DNA of 64,000 bases from Actinostola sp. cb2023 (taxonomy: Eukaryota; Cnidaria; Anthozoa; Actiniaria; Actinostolidae): the NCBI GenBank assembly GCA_033675265.1, contig JAUJYZ010000436.1:164082-228081 (forward strand), given 5' to 3'. Within the stretch, counting starts at the first letter, position 1, and each line of letters begins with the position of its first letter. Below are positions 1 through 11,700 of this stretch, piece after piece. The notes below the pieces were generated by a model. That model saw only the letters and a list, made by a program, of their open reading frames with translations, did not search any database and was not told the origin of the DNA. A program made the translations under genes and the position numbers.

Positions 1-649
1 TTTTCGTTCAAAAGTGTCCTCAAGTTCAGACACTTCTAGCAACTTAAAAAATAGTTCCTCAAAATCATCTGGCCCCACTGGCCCCAATGGTCAAGCAGTT
101 TCTAGTGTTCCAGGAAAGCTTAGCTCAAAATCAGATACTAGCTTGGTGTCCAGGAATGCCGCTGGTGGGACCTCGACAGCTTCCAGCGAAGGAACTGTCA
201 GTGAAACGAGGCACTCGAACAGTGTACCCAATCTACCAAGTGCACGTGATGATGCACAGACGACAGGATATCTAGCACGCCGACCACCACCATCGCCAAC
301 AGTAGTCCACCGAACTATTCTAACTGCAGATCCCATACTGTTGAGAACCTCACGCCCCTATTTTGTGCCCTCGCATATCCTAATTCCATCTTACCCTACA
401 GCTTCTACGCCCCTGTATTCCTTTGACCCTAGACGCCTTGGCAATAGCTTTCCATCAAGGAATCAAGTCCGTTTGCTTCAAAGAGCTGGACGCAGACAAA
501 TGAGTAGTCCGTATGATACTCGTAGAAATCGAGACGCTGGTACTGTGAGGAGGGATATTGGGAGTAGTACAGAGCAGACGGCCGACGAGTCAAACAGTGA
601 TTTCAATTACCCTGATATCGGTGAACTGGAATGGGTACAAACTGAAACA
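1..649 (+). CDS. UBR5: UBR5-like exon 1 of window (5' end outside)
   Basis: Open from the left edge in the frame whose first codon is at position 2. It ends at a GTAAGT donor in phase 0. It encodes a long Ser/Thr/Pro-rich disordered stretch, an Arg-rich patch near bases 430-540, and then the conserved lead-in to the first propeller strand (Gly-Glu-Leu-Glu-Trp). The GTG at 14 is not a start codon; the frame is open before it. Confidence 0.85.
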
Positions 650-3600
650 GTAAGTACATTTATTATATAGCACATACTACATGTACACACACTCTTATTG
701 GTCAATTAGCAGGCCGTAACTTCCCGTACGCCCCGCTGAAAACAGAAACATAAGGAAAAGCTATATAATAAATATTTTATTAACCTCGCTTGCTCGGTCC
801 ATATGGGAAGTTATGGATCCTCGTTTTTTTCTGACTTTTTATGGCCCACGCGCTTGGGCCATAAGGCCGTGCGAAAAAACTTGGTCCATACTTTCCATAC
901 GGACCTCGCATTAAGAAGTATACAATGTATACTGTATAATTATAATCAACATTTTTAAGATTCCACAGAAATCTGGTAACGTACATGTATGTACAGTATG
1001 TCATACACACACTGTATAATATAGCATTTAGTAGAAATCAACAACATGTACATTTTGAACAAAAATAAAGTGAAAAATCAATAAACTAATATTGTTATAA
1101 AATCTTTTGCATAGTGATATAGAATTTTTCGAAATTGAGCTAATGTCGCAATCAACCAATCGTCTGCTAGTAATGCCAGGCCCTCAATTGAGGAAAAAAG
1201 CCCTCCTTGATTAACCAATCAGAAACAAGTAATGTGGCCCTCTAAGCTATATCACCTGTAAACAGCACCACATAATCCACACCCATTTATCTAAAATCGT
1301 CGTTCAAAAGTTGGGGTGCGGCTTATCTGGGAGAACTGGAAAAAGAGCCATAGCACCTGATAATGCATTAGTAAATTTGTGTACATATGTAATAAATTAA
1401 TACCATGTTTTACGGAAATTGTGATCGCTAGCTAACAATATTGCAGCTACAATGTATCTTGTGTGCATGGGACTAGAGCAGAGTAATGAAAAGAAAAGAA
1501 TGAGAAAACTGAATAGCAGCAAAAGACTTACATTTAGCTTTCTAGTGGACTGCATTAATTTTGTAATTTTGATGTCTTTTGATTCCTTCCTTAAAACAAT
1601 AACTTAAAAGTTATAGCAAGATTTTGTAAAATCATTCAATCATCTTAATTTTAAAGATCTTGTAAGACTTGGTCATTCATAGACTGATTCCATAAGTCAG
1701 TCTGTTTGCTCTTTGTCGATTCTGACTTTCGCTCACCAACCGACTTATAACACTTCTTGGTTCACTTTGATCTGGCGACCTCCAATCACGTCGCTCGTTA
1801 GAGATTTCGAAACATTTTGACCAATCACAGAACAGCTCATATTGCTCTAAACTACTTCCGTTGTGAACTCTTCAAAGATTCAAAAGAACATTCCGAAGCC
1901 ATTTTGTGAGCCATGTTTAGTGAAACTCTGGCACGGTGGGCATAAATGGCTCGAAAATCGCTCATATGAATTTTTTGGAAAATCGCAAAATTGATGTTAC
2001 TTCGTTGTTCTCGTGATAACTTACCTAAAATCGAAAACCGTTTTGAAATTGGACGAAGGTAACCAGAGTTATGAATATTTTTTACTTGATATTTTTTCCC
2101 GGGAAAATTTGGCGGGAAATAATTCATACAAAACCATCGGTAAAATACATCGCTTGGGAAAACTTTTTTGTTTGAAAACATTTTAGCCCCATACTTAGCG
2201 TATTGGAAGAACTATGACCTGCGGACATTTTGTTGGTTTTAGAATTTTGATTTTTTTGAGTGTAAGTAGTTCAAATAATATTTTAAAAACAATTAAAAAA
2301 GTTAACACGTCATTATGACGTCACATATATTTTAAAATATCTCTAAGAGAGTTAATGAACATAAAAATCCACCACTTTGTAGAATTAAGATACTTCTATA
2401 ACAATAATCAATGTAAATAAAGTCATTTTACGGATTTCTCTCCAAACTGTTTTTTTATTTTACCGATGACATCATAAATAATGACGTCATCAAAACACTA
2501 AATCCCTTATAACTCAGGTTCTAATAATCGGAACATTATAAAAAGTTCACCGAAGTGCACAAGATGTTACTATCTTTCAAAATATGCACTTTATTTTATC
2601 ATTGTGTTTAAACTAAATTTTCACAGCAATTGTAACTTTTTATTATGACGTCATCACTGCGTCAGATTTTACCAACGAATAGTTTAAAATACCACACTAC
2701 CTTTAATAAAGAAACTCTGAAAGTTATATTTCATTTCATGGAAGACTTTTGAAAATATTAATGATTTTGGAAAAAGAGGACGTTTTCAGTGAGCGATTTT
2801 AGGGTCATTTATGCCCACCGTGTGGAAGGAAAAGAAAGGGTTTCTTTAAATAATTTGGAAGAGAGTCAATTGAGAGGGCTATTTTCAATCGGAATATGCA
2901 TTTGTTAGTGTTCCTAGGGCCGCCGTTCAAAGCAATTCGGCTTGTGGGAATTCACTCGATAACGGCCAACCGATAGAGTACCAACCGACGGCCCGTCGAA
3001 AAGTCGGGCTATAAACACCAACTAATACTGCAACTCGTTTGGTTTGGACTTTCTTCGACAGCTGGAGGAAAACAAACTGCTTTCTTTTTGTCATTTCTTT
3101 GTGTGCTGTGATTCACCACGTTTATAGAATGGCCCGGGACTCCTTGGTTGAAGTACACATGTAGCACTGATTTGTCGGTGTCATTTTTCTCGAACATATT
3201 TGTAAAGCCTTTTTTTTCAAATGCCAATCATTCTCTGTATTCACACATATACATTGCTCATAGGAAAATAACCCAGTCTTATAGATTCAAATACTATTTT
3301 TAAATATTTATTCAGAATTTTGGGATGGCAACGAACTTTTCGCTGAAATCTACGAGTTTGGAATTTCTCTTCCGCTAATTATTATTCATCAGCCTCGTTT
3401 TCGTTTGCACAGAAAAATAGTAAAAGTGTTATAAGTCGCTAAGGTGAGCGGCCTCCAGGGTAAAAGAGTGAAAACAGCGACTTATGGAATCAGTCTAGGT
3501 CATTCATACAGTCATTCTCAAAACCGTTGTCCAGATGAAAAGACTACAATACTACAATAAAGTCATGTGATTCATTATGTTTTCAATTTCTGCGCACGGA

Positions 3601-6600
3601 ACTGCAAGTTGATACCAGCGCCATTACATTCAGTTCTCACAATGCCGTGTACTTTTGCATCTCAAATTGAAATTCCATGCGAGGAAATTAAATACATAAT
3701 GAATCACGTGACTTTATTGTAGTATTGTAGTCTTTTCATCTGGACAACCTTTTAATAATGATAATAATGGTTTATTGGACAATATATCCACAGAGTGGCT
3801 CTTCACTTGTCCACTAATCTAAACTATCTTAATATTTTAATATTGCTCATCACCATGTATTTCCATCTTCTTTTAGGGTAAAGATATCCAATTCTCCCAC
3901 ATAGCAGCTCTGCATACTGAATTCATACTCGTAGAAAAAGACACAGGTCGCTTATACCACTGGCCGTACTGTCCTGATGTTGCCAATGCCATTCCTATGG
4001 AAACAGATACTGTAGAGGGACCGTTCACAGAGACGGCAGCTATGGAGCTACCAAGGGCACGGGTGTCGCCATTGCTGCGGCAGCTTCAGCTGCAGAATGA
4101 GGAAGTAGTCCTAATAGCCGCTCATGGAATACGATGTACTCTTGTTACAAAGAGTGGGAAAGTTTGTACGTTTTACGACAAGTTTTTCGGAGGTGAGTGA
4201 ATGGAAGGAAAAAAACGGGAGGAAAAATGAGAACTTTTTTTCTTTCTTTTTTTTCCGACAAGAACAACATTCGATGCCTTACTTTACTGTACTTTGTAAA
4301 TCATAGTATTATATATCGCATGTGTTATAATCCATATATTTTTAACTAGTTATGTTTATTGCATATTCATTTATACACCTATTTCAATTATGTTAGTCCC
4401 CCGAAAAGGGTGACAGGTACAAATGACCCTGAAGGATCATGGGAGTTTCTATTTGCAGCCATATTCTTCATGAACGTCTTGTACTAAACAAGAACATTGC
4501 GGTGAAGCAAATTCAAGTGACATTCAAAATGAGATGGCCGAACTAGGTCTAACCTTTATAATCTCATTTTATATGTTTTATGATGTAGAATGCAACAAAA
4601 ATGAAGTTCCAGCGTTGATCCAGCAACTGTCCCACCCTGCAGTCCACTTCCCTGAGCTTAAAGGGGACACTATCACCGCTGTGGACTGTAGCGAGTTCTT
4701 CTCCAGTGTCATGACCCAGAGCGGCAGGGTGTATTGGTGGTGAGTGTCTATCAGGGGGGACATGGGGTATAAGGGTAGTGCCCCCCAATAAGGATCAAAA
4801 CCATGGTCTGTCTAGATCAGTTGATTTGGGGGTCAGGGGGGACATGGGGTATAAGGGTATTTGGTATAAGGTGTTTGCACTCGACGAAAGACTAGTAGAA
4901 ATATCACTTGAATGGATTCAATGTTCTTTCTCCAGCACATTGGATATACTATACAGTTTTTAAATTGGGGATAATATTGTCATTTTAAATTTCGTTTTAG
5001 GGGTCTTTTGCCATCTGAAGAAAGACAGGACTTCAAGCAGAAACAGAGTAAAGAGAGCAACAACATCTGCAACATCTCCGTTAAAGACAAAGTCCAACTA
5101 CGCAAACACCTACCAGGTTTTCCCGGGGCATTGGTATTTAAGTCGTCTGAAACATACGGACCTCAACTTGGCCGACTCTTGTCCCACGAGACTGAAGGAA
5201 CGACGCAAAATGCCGTGAAGATTAAAGTCGAAAAAATTCCTAAGAAAACAGACTCGCAGTCAAGTTCTGGCTCCGCCTCTCCTGTCATTGGTGTCCCGTC
5301 GAAGATTGAGGCAACCTTCTCACGGGGTGTAGCTTCCCCTATGCAGATTATTGCACAAGAAGCAAGATCAGGAAGCCCACACACCAACATCCGAAACCTA
5401 GAACCTCAACCCAAGACAAATCCCAATATTGACGTGTGGGACGTGAATGATGTGGTGTTTTTAGAGAGTGAGAGTAAGGTGCTAGGCACTGTTGCCGCAA
5501 TCGATGGTCCACACGTTATCGTCAAGGTCGATAACGTTGGTGTCACAAGTGATTCGTCGTTGAGAGTATTCAAGGTGTCTGAGATTGAGTCAGTTTCTGA
5601 CGACAGCTCCGCAGGACGTGGAGCCTCGACGTCAACAATCATGTCGTCGACCACCATGTATCGTGGATGTATCCAACACACCCCCAAGTGTATCTTAGAC
5701 GCAGGCCGATTGCCGAGCGTTTCTGACAAGGAGATCTTGACTGGGGTTAACCCTGTTGCTATGGCTACCACTGCGGCAGGGATATCAGTACTCGTGGAAC
5801 ACAAACAGAGTTGCCGAGCCATTTTTATCGGCCCAGCAGTTGACTCAGGAAACGGCGAGAAGGTTTTCACATGTTGCGAAGACATGGCAATAACAAGGGG
5901 AAACGACGACGGTTGTGCAACGGTGGATTCTGAGAGAATACCCAGCATAGAGTCGGCCCTGAATTCAGTGTCCGTGCGTCCGGATGCTCTACAAATTGGA
6001 CAGAAGAGGAAACAGCCAGTCGGTGATGACGATGCATCAATCAATGAATCAGGAAATAATATGGCACCATCGAGAGTAAACTCCTCAAGTGTCCGCACAC
6101 CGTCGCTGCATACGTCTACAGGCACCAATGTCATTCTACTGTGTGACAATAATGGGTGTCTCTACCCCCGCCCATTTGGTACAAAGTTGTCGGAGCCCTG
6201 TGCCGTGGAATTGCCGCCGCTACATTGTCTCGGCGTTGGTAAACGCCTTGGTTTTACAAGCAAGTGTGAATCAGAAGAAAAAGTTCTCGCTGTGTTCTTA
6301 GGTATGTGCCTCTTAAACGTGTATATTAAGAGTCAAACCACCTGGTGTTGGGCTTCCTGTGGTAAAATGTACATGATAATATCTTGGGCTCCCTGTGCAT
6401 GTACCACAGGCAACCCAACTCGTTCTGTTAAAATACATGTAATATATTTTGTTGGGCTTCATGTGGTAAAGTGAGATGATTATATCTTGGGCTCCCTGTG
6501 CTTGTACATGTACCACAGGCAACCCAACCCTTTCTGTCAAAATCATATATTTTTGTTGGGCTTCCTGTGGTAAAGTGCTCATGATAATATCTTGGGCTCC

Positions 6601-8697
6601 CTGTGCATGTACATGTACATGTACCACAGGCAACCCAACCCTTTCTATCAAAATAATATATTTTTGTTGGGATTCCTGTGGTAAAGTGCTCATGATTATA
6701 TCTTGGGCTCCCTGTGCTGTGCTTGTACATGTACCACAGGCAACCCAACCCTTTCTGTCAAAATAATATATTTTTGTTGGGATTCCTGTGGTAAAGTGCT
6801 CATGATTATATCTTGGGCTCCCTGTGCTTGTACATGTACCACAGGCAACCCAACCATTTCTGTCAAAATAATATACTTTTGTTGGGCTTCCTGTGGTAAA
6901 GTGCTCATGAGAAATATCTTGGGCTCCCTGTGCTTGTACACGTACCACAGGCAACCCAACCCTTTCTGTCAAAATAATATATTTTTGTTGGGCTTCCTGT
7001 GGTAAAGTGCTCATGATTATATCTTGGGCTCCCTGTGCTTGTACATGTACCACAGGCAACCCAACCCTTTCTGTCAAAATAATATATTTTTGTTGGGCTT
7101 CCTGTGGTAAAGTGCACATTTGTGGAAAGAGAGGTAAATGATTATTTATTCTTCTTTTCTCCCTTAGCTTTCAGAGAACAGAAGTTAATGTCGGCAATCC
7201 AATCGGGAGTTGTGTCCCAGGTCGACAATGTACTGAACACGCTAGAGGTGTTGTGTATAAAGAATTACAAGGGGAAGTCAGCCAAGAGGATTGCCCATGA
7301 GGGAGACAGCGGCAAGGCGTGGTCTTCTCGAGCTAGTGAAGATGAAGTGAGTTATAATGATCCTTGATTGCTGATTAATTGATCAATGATGATGATGATG
7401 GCGATGATGATGATGAATGTTAATGATGGTGATGATTATGATCATGGCAATACGGTGATCATGATCATAATGAAATACATGTACTGTAATAAATAATAAG
7501 TTATGTTGATTGTGATGATGATTGTGATGATGATGATGATTGATGGTGAATGATGATTGATGATGATTAATGACTGTTACAAAATGTATGAATGATGATG
7601 CCGACTATCGAGTCTAAATAAAGTTTCTATTCTATGGTGATGATTGTGATGATGATGATGATAATGATTGTTACACAAAATGTATGATTGATGATGATTG
7701 TGTCGACTATCGAGTCTAAATAAAGTTTCTATTGTATGGTGATGATTGTGATGATGATGATGATGATGAATGATGGTGATTGATGATTGTGATGATGATG
7801 ATTAATGACTGTTACACAAAATGTATGATTGATGATGATGATTGTGTCGACTATTGTGTCTAAATAAAGTTTCTATTGTATGGTGATGATTGTGATGATG
7901 ATGATGATGATGGTGATTGATGATTGATGATTGTGATGATTAATGATGATTAATGACTGTTACAAAATGTATGAATGATGATGCCAACTATCGAGTCTAA
8001 ATAAAGTTTCTATTGTATGGTGATGATTGTGATGATGATGATTAATGACTGTTACACAAAATGTATGATTGATGATGATGATTGTGTCGACTATTGTGTC
8101 TAAATAAAGTTTCTATTGTATGGTGATGATTGTGATGATGATAATGATTGATGATGAAAATGACTGTTACACAAAATGTATGATTGATGATGATTATTGT
8201 GTCGACTACAGTTTCTATTCTATGATGATGATTGTGATGATGATGTTTACACAATCGATGTTTTGGCCATTAATGTCTTCTTTTTTTTACAATGTATACA
8301 TTTCATGTATTGAAATTTGCATCTACATCACAATGATATCAATTTATTCCCTTGATTATTATTAGTTTCTCTGACATTTTCTAGAACTCTGACAAAAGCT
8401 TCAGCCATGAAGTGTTGGGTATCATCAACGAACACACCAGCTCCAACCAGAATGTGTTACACGTCTGCTGTACCAACCCTGCTTACTTGCGCAGCGCAGC
8501 TCAAGCCAAGGAACCTGTAGAGAGACTACTGGCTGGGCTTGAAAATGCAGGTAAGGAACATCATCATCATTGTCATTATTAGCACCATTAGCATCATATG
8601 CAGTATGATATTATGATATACAGTATTATGCCAATCATTACCATGATCTCCAGCACCACCACCACCACTAACACCATCATCATTAGTTATTGATGTT

Positions 8698-8741
<44 letters not shown>

Positions 8742-11700
8742 TAGTCAGTGATGTTATCATCATCATCATCATTAGTCAGATGTTATCATCATTATCATCA
8801 TTAGTCAGTGATGTTATCATCATCATCATCATCATCATTAGTCAGTGATGTTATCATCATTAGTCAGAGATGTTATCATCATTATCATCAGTCAGTGATG
8901 TTATCATCATCATCAGTCAGTGATGTTAACATCATCATCATCATCATTAGTCAGTGATGTTATCATCATCATCATTAGTCGGAGATGTTATCATCATTAT
9001 CATCATTAGTCAGTGATGTTATCATCATCATCATTAGTCAGTGATGTTATCATCATCATCATCATTAGTCGGAGATGTTATCATCATTATCATTAGTTAG
9101 TGATGTTATCATTAGTCAGTGATGTTATCATCATCATCATTAGTCAGTGATGTTATCATCATCATCATTAGTCAGTGATGTTATCATCATCATCATCATT
9201 AGTCGGAGATGTTATCATCATTATCATTAGTTAGTGATGTTATCATTAGTCAGTGATGTTATCATCATCATCATTAGTCAGTGATGTTATCATCATCATC
9301 ATTAGTCAGTGATGTTATCATCATCATCATCATTAGTCGGAGATGTTATCATCATTATCATTAGTTAGTGATGTTATCATTAGTCAGTGATGTTATCATC
9401 ATCATCATTAGTCAGTGATGTTATCATCATCATCATCATCATTAGTCGGAGATGTTATCATCATCATCATCATCATTAGTCGGAGATGTTATCATCATTA
9501 TCATTAGTTAGTGATGTTATCATTAGTTAGTGATGTTATCATTAGTCAGTGATGTTATCATCATCATCATTAGTCAGTGATGTTATCATCATTAGTCAGT
9601 GATGTTATCATCATCATCATCATTAGTCAGAGGTGTTATCATCATCATCATTAGTTAGTGATGTAATCATCATCATTATTAGTCAGTGATGTTATTGTTA
9701 TCATCATCATCATCATCATAGTTATTATGGACCATCTCTCTAGAACACTACTGACAATCATTTGGTCATACAGAACTGATAGAAGTGATTAATAATGTTT
9801 CCCCTCAGATTCTACAAGTTCTAGCAGCTGTGAAGTCCTGACATGTGTAGAGGTTGCAGTCCTGGATAGGCTTCTGAATCATGGAGTATTTGCTTCAAAA
9901 TTTGTTCCAATGGTAAGTTGTATTAAGCAGCTGTGGCAATTAAAAGGCTTAAAATGAAGTCATGTGAAGTCAATGACAAATATAGGGCTTAAAATAAAGA
10001 CAGAGTCAAATGAAGTGACAAATAAAGGGCTTAAAACAGAGTCATGTAAAGTCAAAATAAAGTCAAATGAAGTCAAGTAAAGTCAATGACAAATATAGGG
10101 CTTAAAATAAAGACATATAAAGTCAAATGAAGTGACAAATAAAAGGCTTAAAATAAAGTCAAAATAAAGTCAAATGAAGGGACAAATAAAGGGCTTAAAA
10201 TAAAGTCAAACTAAAGTCAAATGAAGGGACAAATAAAGGGCTTAAAATAATAAAGTTATTACAAGTCAAAATAAAGTCAAAATAAAGCCATTTAAATTGC
10301 AATTAAAGGGCATAAAATAAACTAGTTATTACAAGTCAAAATAAAGTCAAAATAAAGCCATATAAATTACAATTAAAGGGCATAAAATAAAGTTATATCA
10401 AGTCAAAATAAAGTCAAATAAAGTAACAATTAAAGGGCTTAAAATAAAGTTATATTAAGTCAAAATAAAGTCAAATAAAGTAACAATTAGGGCTTAAAAC
10501 TAGTCATTGCTTTAAGCAAGCGAAGTGCTGCGAGAAGTATGTGATGAGCAATATGTGACCTATTACACCACTAAATATTATAATGGCATATGTTGTCAGT
10601 TAACATTTTGTTGGCTATCACTAATAGCAAAATAATGCAATCATCAGTTGAACGCAACATATATTTTTTAACTCAACTCAAGTCTCAAGAGACAACTAAT
10701 GGTCTATTGCTGAAATGTATTGATAATAATGCATAATTCTGCACACTTCTTAGAAGAACAAAATGCAATAACAATAGTGTCAGTTCATGCGTTTAGGATA
10801 CATGTATCTAGCATTTTGTTATTGTGTCCATCATATGAGATAATCAATTCTGCGTTAACCTGTAGTAATGCAATGGTAAGTTCTTCTGCAGTTACAGAAT
10901 TGTTTGTGATTCAGCCCAAAAGCGAATCATCACAATCATGTGTTTGTGCCGTAATTAATAGGCAAATAATAATTACTGTTAGTCTCCAAAGACCAATATG
11001 CCATAATGGGCAGATAGTTTAGGGACAACACCTCTGTGTCAGGGATGGATCTATTTCGAAGAGCATCCAGATAAAGTCGATCTCCTTCGACAAGCATCTG
11101 ATCTGCCATGTCGGCGGTCCATTGTTCGATTGGTAAATTCTGAGCAAATCATGGGCGGCTGAAAAACTCATGAAAGAACATTGTCTTCCCCGTGAAATGT
11201 CACTAAAGCGTCCGTAGCCTTGATGAATGCTTCCAGCAATAAATAAGTTTGACTTTGACATAATTACACTGCGAATACCTCGGTCAAAACAACAACGAAC
11301 TATAATCGTCTACCAGTACAATACAATGTACGTCATCATTTATGATGAACCCCGCTGGACACATGTACTGCATGCTGTATACTGCTGTCCGAGCATTGTC
11401 GAAGTTGATCCGACCACGTTCCGAAAAATCCGGCAGGACAAACACAAATCGAGATTTTTGCTGGCATCTAGCACACAGGGATCCCAACATAAACACAGGG
11501 AAACCGTCAAGATTAGTGTTGCTGCTCGCCTTACGGCTTCGCAGCAATAAAGTTATATCAAGTCACAAGTCAAAATAAAGTCAAATAAAGTAACAATTAA
11601 CTGGCCGTCTCTCTAAAAACCTCTCAGTCGTTTTCGCTTCTAAAATAAATATCTCCCAAACTCTAGCTAATGAAAGACTATATCAAGGTTATTACTAAAA

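Larger units (their letters stand above)
650..3876 (+). other. Intron 1 of the UBR5-like gene
   Basis: 3.2-kb intron, GTAAGT to TTTTAG. It holds no recognisable exon. The right half is occupied by nested inverted-repeat elements, listed separately. The left half (650-1640) is AT-rich, with a weak inverted pair near 785-910 (GGTCCATATGGGAAG versus CTTTCCATACGGACC). Confidence 0.7.

Noticed and set aside
5406..6149. 247-codon open frame on the minus strand
   Set aside because: It is a shadow of the conserved UBR5-like exon 4 on the + strand; it has no similarity to any family I know.
6313..7119. 268-codon minus-strand frame with repeating peptide
   Set aside because: It is produced by a tandem repeat whose unit lacks stops; the period varies between copies and the phase is not maintained on a protein level.
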